From NCBI GenBank assembly GCA_963969365.1, contig OZ017746.1:2480001-2544000 (forward strand): DNA of 64,000 nucleotides. Reading direction: 5' to 3'. Within the stretch, counting starts at the first letter, position 1. Every line of letters begins with the position of its first letter. Source of the stretch: Asterochloris sp. CNOR1 (taxonomy: Eukaryota > Chlorophyta > Trebouxiophyceae > Trebouxiales > Trebouxiaceae). A program made the position numbers and the translations under genes. Positions 33,701 through 45,300 of this stretch are shown here, piece by piece. The notes beneath the pieces were generated by a model. That model was not told the origin of the DNA and did no database searches. It saw only the letters and a list, made by a program, of their open reading frames with translations.

Positions 33701-35358
33701 TGACTGCCTGCTGGCAGCAGCGACACTCCCAGGGCTGCAGCCTGTCAACGTGTTACTGCTGCGCTCCCTGCACAGCCAGGGGCCAGAATCGACAGGACAG
33801 CAACAACTTTCCTGCCGGTGATGGCTGACTGCCTCCAGCAACAAGTCCTGGGGCCTGCTAATGTGTTGCCCCCTGATGGCAGGGAGCCCAGATAGGCGAG
33901 ACAGCAGCGATCGAGGGGGCACTGTGTGCTGCAGCTCCAGCCACCTGCAGGCTGTCAGCATGGAGGCGCACGCTGCACCATTTCAGAAGGCTGCTGAGAG
34001 TGGGTGTGCACCTGAGGGGCGCCAGCTCTGTGATGGGCGGCTCCTCAGGGATCCACCTGAGCACGAAGGCTTTGTCTCCCTTGGCAAGTGGCACAGCCAT
34101 CTCCTTGGGCAGTGCCTGCATCAATTTGCATCTCATTTGAGACAAAGTCTGTGCAGCGTGCTGGCGCTGCATGGGCACACCTGGCATGGTGGCCAATGCC
34201 AGTGATGGAACAGCAGTCATCTGGTCACATGCGGGTAGAGAATAGTATTTCCGGCTGCCAACAGCTCGGGAGGACTCCCCCATTGCCCGGCGGGATAGGG
34301 ACACAGCTGAGCACTGCCCTGAAACTGCAGCTGCTGGGTGGCGCAGGTGATTCAGCGCAACCCTGGCGCCCACCTGCAGGCTGTGGGCTGCATCGCTGAT
34401 GAAGAAGCTGCGGACGGCCAGATTCCCGCTGCACTGCAGCCCCTTGAGCTCGCAGTGCTCAGCTCTGGGGCCGCTGCCGGCCACAATTGCTGCTAGATCC
34501 AATGCCAGCAGCGTCCAGCAAGCGTCCACACCTTGGTAAGGGATCTGGACGCCAGTGACCTTGCGCTGCAGGCAGTGCAGTGGGCAGCCAGCTCACGACA
34601 GGGCAGCCAGCAGGCATGTGCAGGTGCTTGGGCAGGTCACTGAGGTGTGTTGCTGTGGGGAGGCATGTTTGCTTGCAGGCTGCAGTGAGGTTGCCAAAGG
34701 TGGCAGTGAGTGCCCCCAGGCGAGTGCAGAGGACTGGGGCACTCTGAGCAAGATTGCGCAGACTTTGCACCTCACCACCTGCACAGCAGCCCAGGCAACT
34801 TGGCATCTCACTCAGGCTTGCTGACATGACTCCCTGGGACCTATGTTGTGAGCTGCGGAGCAGGCCTGATTGGAAGCTGCTCTGCCTCCACCCACCTTTT
34901 CGCTGTCTGCCGAATAGATGTTGCTGACTGAGATTCGCAGGACGTTGCCATCGGTTTTTGTCACATCGATATGTAAGGCAAACAGCTTTCCTGGAACCAG
35001 CTGGACCTGCAGCCCATCAATGGTGCTCAGCGCGAGGCATGCAAGACAAGAGCAGGAGCCCACATGAGACTGCCCAGGCCGACCTGTGCATACAGGTATC
35101 GCCCCCTGAGCTTGAGGCTTCCAGTTCCAGGCACTTGGAGGTAGGCTGCTGCGGGAATGGCGCCACTTATCTGGACAACTGACTTGCCGATGCTGCGATC
35201 CTGCACAGCAATTCGAATTGTCTGAGGCCATTCAGGGGTCCCTTCTATGATGTCACGGCCAAACTTACCATCTTCATCCTCACCCCCTCCTCTGATGTCG
35301 ATGCTTTGCCAGGCCATTTGTTGAGGCCTGCAGCCGAGAAGATGTCCACCACCACCAT
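24731..35358 (-). CDS. POC16: POC16/WDR90 centriolar WD40 protein
   Basis: WDR90/POC16 binds the inner wall of centriolar microtubules and helps build the centriole inner scaffold. A start at 35358 gives MVVVDIFSAAGLNKWPGKAS. Exon 1 (35269-35358) joins in phase to exon 2 (35084-35200), DRSIGKSVVQISGAIPAAAY and LKLRGRYLYAQ. Next come LFALHIDVTKTDGNVLRISV, then LKGLQCSGNLAVRSFFISDA (about 34440-34380) and ALPKEMAVPLAKGDKAFVLR (about 34100). These form the CFAP20-like DUF667 domain that defines this protein among WD40 proteins. From about 33170 down to 24731 many exons encode WD repeats, for example VNGVCALACSADGSTLATAE, TSVHTDSVYAVAVD-type turns near 30790, and SLDFSPDGVWLLSLAAAPEG near 27240. 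The last is HKGVVQAMLFSSSSNRLFAA with SIMFWKTGQNANKDCS to the stop. The domain order matches WDR90. Internal exon borders are not resolved one by one. Confidence 0.85.
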
Positions 35359-36882
35359 AATGAGCTGCTGTGTCTAGATTCGCCACTTGAGAGGGGGCTT
35401 CAAAGTAAGCGTAACTTTTGTGAAGTTACAATTCCTGGGCCATACGAAAAAGGCATGAGACCAATGGCTGAATCGAGTGGTTCGTTTATAAGACGAAGAG
35501 GGCCATGTAAAAGATGCAGCTGCTTCTCATCTCTGCATGAGATCGCAAACCTGTTTTTATTGATCACTCCGCCAAATCTCACACCTACGCGGCAGGTGCA
35601 TCAGGCACTGCTCAGTATGAGGTCATGCCGGAGCAGTGCTGCCTCAGCAAATGATGGCATTTGAGACTATGTGTGCTTGAAGCATCCAGTGAATACCTGC
35701 TGTGGCTCTGTGAAGGGGGCCGGCTGGAGCAGAGGCCAGCAATTGCTGGGCCAATGTGTCCTTCATCACCCATGGGGGCTGAGGGTGACTTGCAGATGAA
35801 TAGATTCGCTGCTCTCTGGAAACTGTTGCCCAGCAGCCCAGTTTGACGTAGACTGCTGCATCTGATGCTGGCAGAGGCCTTGCGAAGGTTGTAGCCTCTA
35901 AGGTTGTTCGGTAGCAATGGTGCCGCTGGGGCTTGCTTCTGCCTGTAGGTGGCCACCGTGGAGGTTCTGCTGTCTTCCTTGCTGTGCCGCTGTCTGGCGG
36001 GGACCGGCTTTGCGGAGCTGCGAGCCTACTGGGCACCATAAGGGTTATGGCGCATCCAAAACACAATGAATGGGCTGGCAACGTGGAGGGCTTCATCAGA
36101 TACGGCACAGAAGAGTGAATGGTCAGACTAAGCCTGAGCCATGCGGCACCTCACTTTACCATCTTGCTCCTGCCAAGGCACTGCAGCTCGGTATCTGCCA
36201 AATTCTGCCAGGTCGGTGAGGTCATGAGAGCTGTGCTTGACCCCAGCAAGGTGCACAAAACCTGGGCGTGCAACAGTCCAAGCTGCTGTGTGGCTTACGC
36301 GCCACTTGTGGGTCCCAGAATCACACTTCACAGCGTTGGGTCAGTTTGGGCAGCACCAAAGCACTGAACATTGTGTACAGCCAATGTGGGCTTGTCAGCC
36401 CAATCTGGGCACACTGTCTGCGCCTCCAAACTCATAGCTTTCCTTGCAGATGCTGGCTTTCCTTGCAGATGTTAGTCTTAATGCCTGAGCCGTGGCTTCA
36501 AAACCAAAAGCCCAGGTAGGGGAAGCCATTTGCCCCTGGTCAGTGTAGGTGAAGGTCTGACATTCTGAGCGCCTGGGCTCAAACCCAGAGCTTCTGTTCT
36601 GGACGTGCTGACTGTGAAGCCACTCATGGGGCCATATGAAATGCTCACTTCATCACATCAGTGTCAATGAAACTCGTGGTCAGCAAAGGCGTAATAGAGA
36701 TGTTGATGACGGCTGCACTTCTGCAGACTGGAAGGGGGGGGGGATCTGGCTGGCTGCAGGGGCTGCTGGCAGCACTAGCACGTTGTAAGCTTTATGGCTG
36801 ATTGTGAATGAACAGAAGAGCTGACAGAAGCTGTGAAGTCCCCACGGCTGAATTGGTGATTCCCCCACGGCTGAAAAGCTGA
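35359..36882. other. Noncoding stretch of about 1.5 kb
   Basis: Between the POC16 start and the end of the modular gene no convincing exon is seen; short frames on both strands have no recognisable content. It holds a run of 11 G at 36730-36740, a tandem GCTTTCCTTGCAGATG at about 36437-36470, and a tRNA-like fragment at 36530-36610. It includes the POC16 promoter at its left end and possibly the 3' UTR of the modular gene at its right end. Confidence 0.5.
36530..36610 (+). other. tRNA-like fragment, possible SINE remnant
   Basis: The stretch reads like a decayed tRNA: TGGTCAGTGTAGGTGAAGG resembles a D-arm/A-box and, 20 bases on, CTGGGCTCAAACCCAG resembles a T-arm/B-box with a 5-bp stem. No matching acceptor stem is found and the loop is one base short, so a working tRNA gene is unlikely. 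Confidence 0.2.
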
Positions 36883-39343
36883 TTAAGTTGTACTGCTGCC
36901 AGCCATGAGGGCATTGAAGGCGGCAATGTCCTTGAAGTAGGTCAGGCCCTGCTTCTGCTGCTGCATGTACCCGAGCAGCGCACTCTGGGTGCTGGCCAGG
37001 CCGTCATTGGCAGTGTTGAAACGCCAGTCAATGGTGGGCGTGCCTGCCATGCCAGTTGCCACCTTCTTCTGGTCAACCAGGGTGACCAGCTTCAGCTGGG
37101 GGAAATGGGTGGAGACATCCAGAGAATTCCTGGTGTCTCCCGCAATGTTGAAACACTGCAGCACAGGGCAAGGCCAGTCTGTGGCGGCCACGCACAGCGT
37201 CACTGCATGGCAGGCAGTGGCTAAAGCACTTGGTGCTGCCTAGTGTTCACAGCATGGCAGGCATAGAGCCATGCAGCAAGGCAGCACACCACAGGGAGGC
37301 AGCCCGCCTTGCGCAGTACTGTGGGGCAGGCTGTGCCATACGCGCACTGGCAGGAGCTTTGCAGGTGCACTGACCTGGTCCAACCACTTCATCTTGATGG
37401 CTGCCTGGGTGAGTGACACGGTGATGTTGATGTTGAACAGGGCAGACGTTTCAACAATGGCCATGGGCAGACTCTTGCTCTCTGCGTATATCTTGTAGAA
37501 GTTGGGTTTGCTGGCAGCAGGGGCACCTGCATTCCAGGCAGGCTGCCTTGCACCTGAGGCCTTGCGCGCACTCCCGGCAAGCTGTTGCCTTCATGGCTGG
37601 CGCAGGTAGCAGCGCTTGAGCCTTGTGCCTGCCAGCGCATGCAGAACCTTGTAGCTGCTGAGGGTACAACAGCCATAAGTGTTGCAGCTGCAGCAAGGGC
37701 TCAAGGCGCCTGAGTGTGTAGCTCGTCTCACCTGGCATCTGATAGGTGCCAGTGATGAAGGAGTCCAGCTTCTGGTCCTCCGGCAGCTGGTTGCGGCCCC
37801 AGGGCATGTTCTGGCCAAAGTGATACACGTTCATGCCCACCCAGTCGACGTAGTCATCCCCCTGCACAGCACAGCCCAGCTGCAGTCAGCGGCAGCTCAC
37901 ACTGCCAGCAGAGATGCTGAATTGCACAGGCAGGCAGGACAGGCTTGCAAACAGTTCACAGGACAGCTGCCACTGCCTCATGCACCGCAGGATTGCAGCA
38001 GCACGCCTGCCAGCCAAGGTGACAGCAAGCTGCAGCCCTCGCTGTGTCACACAGGGCTCCTGACTCGCAGGCAGCTCCACAGCAGCGTCCCCACAGCCAA
38101 GTGTTGCCACCCCATCATCTGCATTGGGACACTCACGGGGTAGAATGGTGAGTAGCAATCATCCTCGCAGTTCACCACATTGTCATCGTTGGTGTCCATC
38201 AGTGCATAGTCTGCTGTACCAGACTTGCACTGGCTGATGCCTCCCTGGTAGGGGTACCCAGTGCACTGCAGGGAGGCAGCAGCTGTGTCAGGCAGGCAAG
38301 CCAAGCCAGGAGAACTGCTGCCCAGGCAGCTGTTGAGGGCTTGCTGTGAGGCAATGCAAGCAGGAGCATACCAGCACATGAGTCAGGCACGCAAGGGTCG
38401 CCAGAAACCTGCTCAGCAGTTGTTGTGGGCCACGCTGTGAGGTAAAGCAAGCAGCAGCACAGCAGCACCTGTGCCAGGCGCAACCCTGGACCAGTATAGG
38501 AACTGAGCAGACCCTGGCTGAGAGAGCAGGGGCTGTCAGCATGTGGGACAGCAAGCTCACCTCAGCAGGAGCCCACATGATAAGGGTACGGCATGTGTGG
38601 CTGCGGATGAGAGTGACCACAAATCGCCAGGTCTGAAGGAACAGAGTGGGCTGCTGGCCCCACACGTTCCAACTACAGGCAGACAGCACATTGTCAACCT
38701 CAGCAGCTACAAGCCTCAGCATCATGCAGCCCAATGCAGCCAACAGCATGAGCTGCCAACCACAAGTCGCAAGAAATCTGAGCACCAGTTGATTTCAGCC
38801 ATGCGCAGCTCAGTACAGCCAGCAGCCTGCCCAGAGCTGATCACTGAAGCAGAAGTTTGCCTCACCCTGCCAAGCAAGCACCTGCCACACAGGCTGTGGA
38901 CACCCACCTGCCGTTCATCTCGGGAGCGAAGCGCAGGATGACTGCCAGGCCGGCGACCTCCCACTGATGGATGATGGTGGCCAGCTCAACAACGGCGGTG
39001 TCCACGCAGGCAGCAAGGCCCTGGCTGGGGGACACCGTCAGCACAGCGATGCCGCCCATGGAGGTGATCTGGGCAAAGGCTGCGGCCAGAACCTGCTTGT
39101 CGCCAGAGGTCAGGGGCAGGTTGACGTACACATTGTAGGCTGCAGGGGTGAAGCCCAGCTGGGAGCCATAGGTTGCCAGCTGGGGGAAGTCATTCAAGTT
39201 GAGGGCCGCGCCCATGTAGCAGCCGTGATCTGGGTGCACCGCTGGGGGCGTGGTACCCACCACGCAGACTGGCCGCTGGTGGCTGCTGGGGGGTGCAGTG
39301 GTGGTGGGTGCGGCTGTGCTACCGCTGTTGGGGGGCATCCAGC
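36883..39343 (-). other. GH26-like glycoside hydrolase domain (C-terminal module)
   Basis: The domain opens with [20 protein letters not shown] and [15 protein letters not shown]. It continues [39 protein letters not shown] with NGSW completed across the intron, then [20 protein letters not shown]. Next come [66 protein letters not shown] and a C-terminal exon with [20 protein letters not shown]. Both catalytic Glu candidates are present. The layout, with a D-x-N-x-D loop before the [11 protein letters not shown] strand, resembles GH26-like proteins I recall from fungi. Activity on mannan is inferred from the family only. Confidence 0.6.
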
Positions 39344-42300
39344 CTGCAGGGAAGCAGCCAAGCAACATCAACACTTTCAGTGCAGCACAATGCACAGGTC
39401 TGACGCATTGATGGCACCTTCACAATAAACCTGCTGTGGGCTTCACCTGGAATGGTGGGTGCGGCTGTGCTGCCGCTGTTGGGGGGCATCCAGCCTGCAG
39501 GGAAGCAGCCAAGCAACATCAGCACAATGCACAGGTCTGACGCATTGATGGCACCTTCACAAAGAACAAGGTGTGGGCTTCACCTGGAGTGGTGGGTGCG
39601 GCTGTGCTGCCGCTGTTGGGGGGCATCCAGCCTGCAGGGAAGCAGCCAAGCAACATCAGCACAATGCACAGGTCTGACGCATTGATGGCACCTTCACAAT
39701 GGACAAGCTGTGGGCTTCACCTGGAGTGGTGGGTGCGGCTGTGCTGCCGCTGTTGGGAGGCATCCAGCCTGCAGGGAAGCAGCCAAGCAACATCAGCACT
39801 TGCAGTGCAGCACAATGTACAGGTCTGACGCATTGAAGGCACCTCCACAATGAACAAGCTATGGGCTTCACCTGAAGTGGTGGGTGCGGCTGTGCTGCCG
39901 CTGTTGGGGGGCATCCAGCCTGCAGGGAAGCAGTCAAGCAACATCAGCACTTGCAGTGCAGCACAGTGCACAGGTCTGACGCATTGATGGCACCTTCACA
40001 ATGAACAAGCTGTGGGCTTCACCTGGAGTGGTGGGTGCGGCTGTGCTGCCGCTGTTGGGGGGCATCCAGCCTGCAGGGAAGCAGTCAAGCAACATCAGCA
40101 CTTGTAGTGTAGCACAGTGCACAGGTCTGACGCATCGAAGGCACCTTCACAATGAACAAGCTGTGGGCTTCACCTGGAGTGGTGGGTGCTGCTGTGCTGC
40201 CGCTGTTGGGGGGCATCCAGCCTGCAGGGAAGCAGCCAAGCAACATCAGCACTTGCAGTGCAGCACAAAGTGCTGGTCAGACACATTGACAGCATCTTCA
40301 CAGTGGACTATGTGCAGCAGGACACGCTGTGGGCTTCACCTGATGTTGTGGGTGCTGCTGTACTGCCGCTGTTGGGAGGCATCCAGCCTGCAGGGTAACC
40401 AACAAGACAATTGAGTGACCAATACAGTGTAACAGCTGGTCAGTCCCAGAGATAGAGCCCCTCACAAGGCATATGCTTGAAAGAGCCACGTAGGTTGTGC
40501 ACACTTGCTGCCAAGCTCTGCATATGCAGCAGCTGGTGATATCAACCACATGGCCATGGCATCCAGCTAGCTCAGCCAGGTCTGTGATAGTGCTCAATGA
40601 GGTGTGGCAAAGGCGGGACACTTGGTGCTCGCCTGATGTGCTAGGTACTGCAGTTGTCGAGCCAGATGGGTTGGGCGGCATGTAAGGGGTGGTGGCTGGC
40701 GCCGCTGGTGTGCTGCCTGGTGCTGCTGTGGTGCTGCCGCTGGGGTTGGGCGGCATGTAGGGGGTACTAGTGGGCTCATTGGTGGGGCCGCATGCCTTGC
40801 ACGTGGGACACATCTGGTTGCACTCCTTTCTCCATGCGGAGTCGCCAGTGGTGTTGCAGGGGCAGGCTGGGCAGGTCAATGTGGGTGGTGGAGTGGAGGC
40901 AGGTGCCGTTGGTGTGCTGCCTGGGGCTGCTGTGGTGCTGCCATGGGGGTTGGGCGGCATGTAAGGCGACCATGTGGTGGGCGCAGCTGTGGTGGAGCTG
41001 GGTGTCTCCGGTGTGCTGCCTGGGGCTGCTGTGGTGCTGCCGTGGGGGTTGGGCGGCATGTAAGGCGACCATGTGGTGGGCGCAGCTGTGGTGGAGCTGG
41101 GTGTCTCCGGTGTGCTGCCTGGGGCTGCTGTGGTGCTGCCGTGGGGGTTGGGCGGCATGTAAGGCGACCATGTGGTGGGCGCAGCTGTGGTGGAGCTGGG
41201 TGTCTCCGGTGTGCTGCCTGGGGCTGCTGTGGTGCTGCCGTGGGGGTTGGGCGGCATGTAAGGCGACCATGTGGTGGGCGCAGCTGTGGTGGAGCTGGGT
41301 GTCTCTGGTGTGCTGCCTGGGGCTGCTGTGGTGCTGCCGTGGGGGTTGGGCGGCATGTAAGGCGACCATGTGGTGGGCGCAGCTGTGGTGGAGCTGGGTG
41401 TCTCCGAAGTGCTGCCTGGGGCTGCTGTGGTGCTGCCGTGGGGGTTGGGCGGCATGTAAGGCGACCATGTGGTGGGCGCAGCTGTGGTGGAGCTGGGTGT
41501 CTCTGGTGTGCTGCCTGGAGCTGCTGTGGTGCTGCCGTGGGGGTTGGGCGGCATGTAAGGCGACCATGTGGTGGGCGCCGCAGTGGTGGTGCCGGGGGCC
41601 CCTGGTGTGCTGCCTGGTGCTGCTGTGGTGCTGCCGTGGGGGTTGGGCGGCATGTAGGGGGACATGGTGGTAGGAGCTGCACAGGCACGTGAACAGATCT
41701 AGCACTCTGCTGAGCACAACAGCCTGACAGTGCCCCACAACTCTAAAACACAATGCACAGAACATGGAGGGGCTGTTGTCTGCATACTGCTGGATGCCAA
41801 AGGGGGCGCTGGTGGTGATAGCAACCCTGCTGGCACAGCAGATTGCCAAAAAGACGGCATGGGGAGTCCTGCCGCGTTGCAGGCTTGCTTCACTGCCTCA
41901 CCTGGTGTGCACTGGCCCTTGCAGCTGCCTGGTGGACCTGCAGCAGGTGGATGGATGGCATCAGGCCAGACCTGCCTGTGTTGGGCTTCTGCTCTGCTGT
42001 CAGTCAGCCTGGGACGCGGCCAGCACCAGCATAGCAGAGGCAGAGAAGCGCAGCCAGGGCAGCACAGATTACTCTATCGCCCCTGTCACGCACCTGATGG
42101 ACCTGGTGCGCCTGGCGTGCCCTCTGGGCCTGGTGCGCCTGTGTTGCCTGGTGGGCCGTTGGGGCCCTCAGGGCCGGGAGCACCGGGGGTGCCTGGACCT
42201 CCCTGTGAGCCTGGTGCACCTGTGTTGCCTGGGGGCCCGTTGGGGCCCTCAGGGCCGGGGGCGCCGGGGGTGCCAGGAGTTCCAGGGGTTCCATTGGGGC

Positions 42301-45300
42301 CTGGTGCGCCTGTGTTGCCTGGGGGTCCATTGGGACCCTCAGGGCCCAGAGCGCCGGGGGTACCAGGAGTTCCTGGGGTTCCATTGGGGCCTGGTGCACC
42401 TGTGTTGCCTGGTGGGCCGTCGGGGCCCTCAGGGCCGGGAGCACCGGGGATGCCTGGACCTCCCTCAGGGCCTGGTGCGCCTGTGTTGCCTGGGGGCCCA
42501 TTGGGACCCTCAGGGCCGGGTGCACCTGTGTTGCCTGGTGGTCCATTGGGGCCCTTAGGGCCGGGAGCGCCGGGGGTACCAGGAGTTCCTGGGGCTCCAT
42601 TGGGGCCTGGTGCACCAGTGTTGCCTGGGGGTCCGTTGGGGCCCTCAGGGCCTGGTGCTCCTGGAGGACCAGGCGGCCCAGGCGGTGGGCACTCGTAGTT
42701 CTCATGGCAGTGGCGCTCACATTTGTGGAAATGGTTGCACTTGTCCTGCTGGCTCTCGCCGAGACCTGCAGGCGGCGGGCAGTGGCTAAGCAGCACATTG
42801 GGGCCAGCACACGAGCTCTGCAGCTGCTGCCGCTGTATGGGATACCTTGTCAGGGGTGGGCAGGCCTGCTAAAGTAGCACCCTGTCAGAGCAGCGCTTCA
42901 AGGGAGGCAGTGCTGGTGCCAGCACAGGAATTTGAAGGCCGCTGTCTGCTTCCAATGTACGCAGAGCTTTCCCACGGAGTGTATCAGTGGCTGCTCCTCA
43001 CCTAGCAGGCGCCGCACAAAGGTCACAGGCTGCCGGCCAGGCCATGTGTCGCCAAGAGGGTCATAGTTGTCAGGATAGCCCTGGCAGGTGCCATTCATGT
43101 AGTCCTCATATGTCTGTGATGCGGGCGCCTACAGATAACAAGAGAACTCCTGTGAGGTGGTACCCTTGCAAGATGAGCTTGAACCTGCCCCTGTCTCCAT
43201 GCCATTCACGGTGCAGCTGGCCAGTCCTCATAGTGCTGCCAAGCCAGCAGAGTCCACCTTGCTGCAAGGTATCTTGTGTTCCCCAGAGCCGGTGCGCAAA
43301 GCGGTGGAGCAGCCCCACCTCGTGAAAGCCATCCTTGTGGCACTGGTCCCAGTTCCACTCGTCAGTGGGGTCGTAGTGGTAGTCACAGAACAGGTGGCAC
43401 CGGCAGTGGCACTTCTTGCAGGCTGGGCAGCCCCACTCGTCCACGTCCTCCTCCTGGCCGCAGGGGCAGGCCATGCAGGGTGGGGCTGCAGGCAGGGGCC
43501 AGGCCAGTCAGCAGCCTGTAAAGGCTTCTGAGTGTCAGCAGCAGGAGGCCAGCTGCATCACAGTGTGCTGGTGGGCAAGGGTGAGCAGAAGAATTGTTGA
43601 GAGGCCGCTGCACAGAGCATTGAGGCTCTGGTGAGCGCATCTGGCGAGAGCAGCATTATGACAGATGTTTGAGTGAGCTCACCTGGGCCTGGTGCAGGTG
43701 TGCTGCATTGTGCGCACACAGAACAATTCTGCTGGCAGTCTGGCCTGTACTGGACGAGGTGTGTGGTGCCGCAGGGGCATGGTGGGCAGGGGCTGGGTGT
43801 TGGCGCACCTGTGGTGGTAGCTGGCGTCTCTGTGGTGGCTGGAGCCTTGGTGGTGGTGGGCGCAGGCGTCTTGGTGGTGGGCACAGGCGCCTGGGTGGTG
43901 GTGGGCACAGGCGCCTTGGTGTTGCTGGGCACAGGCGTCTTGGTGGTGGTGGGCACCTGCGTCTTGGTGGTGGCTGGAGCCTGGGTGGTGGTTGGCACAG
44001 GCGTCTTGGTGGTGGTGGGCACAGGCGTCTTGGTGGTGGCCGGAGCCTGGGTGGTGGTTGGCACAGGCGTCTTGGTGGTGGCCGGCGCCTGGGTGGTGGT
44101 GGGCACAGGGGCCTTGGTGGTGGTGGGCACAGGCGTCTTGGTGGTGGCCGACGCCTGGGTGGTGGTGGGCACAGGGGCCTTGGTGGTGGTGGGCACAGGC
44201 GTCTTGGTGGTGGTGGGCACAGGCGTCTTGGTGGTGGCCGGCGCCTGGGTGGTGGTGGGCACAGGTGCCTTGGTGGTGGTGGGCACCTGCGTCTTGGTGG
44301 TGGCTGGAGCCTGGGTGGTGGTTGGCACAGGCGTCTTGGTGGTGGCCGGAGCCTGGGTGGTGGTGGGCACAGGCGTTTTGGTGGTGGCCGACGCCTGGGT
44401 GGTGGTGGGCACAGGGGCCTTGGTGGTGGTGGGCACAGGCGTCTTGGTGGTGACTGGAGCCTGGGTGGTGGTGGACACAGGTGCCTTGGTGGTGGCTGGA
44501 GCCTGGGTGGTGGTGGGCACCGGGGCCATAGTTGTGGTCAAAGCTGGCGCCTTGGTGGTTGTTGTGGTAGGAGCCTTGGTGGTTGCAGCTGGAGGTGGTG
44601 TTGGGCTCACACAGCACTGCTGTGCGCACTTGCAGTGACGTTGGCACTTGCGGTGAAGCTCGTCTGCATACAGAGAGCTTGAGATGAGGACCCCATCCAG
44701 CACACCGCCAGGCCCAAGACTGTCTCTGACTTTCAGTCACAAACAGGGCAGCCAAGATACATGTGTGGAGCATGCTCACTTCAGCAGGCATGGCGCCAGA
44801 CAGAGCAGGGAACATGCTCAGCAGCAAGTGGGGCAGCCAGAAGGCGCTCACCTGGGCCAAGGCAGCACTGATCGACGATGAGGGTGCCCATGTTGGCACC
44901 GCAGAACACGTCGTTGCCCAGACTGACATCATTGATGACAAACTGGCTGTTGTCAGTGAGGTAGGCTTTGTTGCTGAAGGCGCAGGGTGCGCCTGCGAGG
45001 TCGCTGTCGGCGCTGTCAGGGCCAAAGCTGCTGGGCTTGAGAGGCCTCCAGTTCTTGGACCATGCGGAATCGTCGCAGGGCTTGACGTTGAGGCTGTTGT
45101 AGTCCATGCCGCTGGCAAGGGTCCCCTGCCTGTAGACAGCACCCTGCCACTGCCAGGACAGGCCTGCAGGGCTGGGGTGGGAGCCCCACTGGCCAGAAAA
45201 GCTGATGCTGAGGCCAGGCAGGGGGAGGTCAAAGGGGGCGCACCAGACTGCGCCTGTGGCAAAGACACTGCCTGCAGGCAGCATGGCAATGAATGAGGCT

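Noticed and set aside
39339-40387. CRISPR-like array reading of the regularly spaced repeats
   Set aside because: Both repeat and spacer are conserved between units, the setting is a eukaryotic gene, and each repeat has splice sites and a coding phase. It is a tandem exon duplication.
40792-41692. Plus-strand frames with [19 protein letters not shown] repeats
   Set aside because: Antisense of the 99-bp repeat exon; the minus-strand frame has matching splice sites and a Cys module.
41730-42698. Plus-strand frame that also looks collagen-like ([19 protein letters not shown])
   Set aside because: GGN-CCN repeats give Gly and Pro on both strands. Only the minus frame keeps strict Gly-X-Y, joins in phase and has a Cys-rich head.
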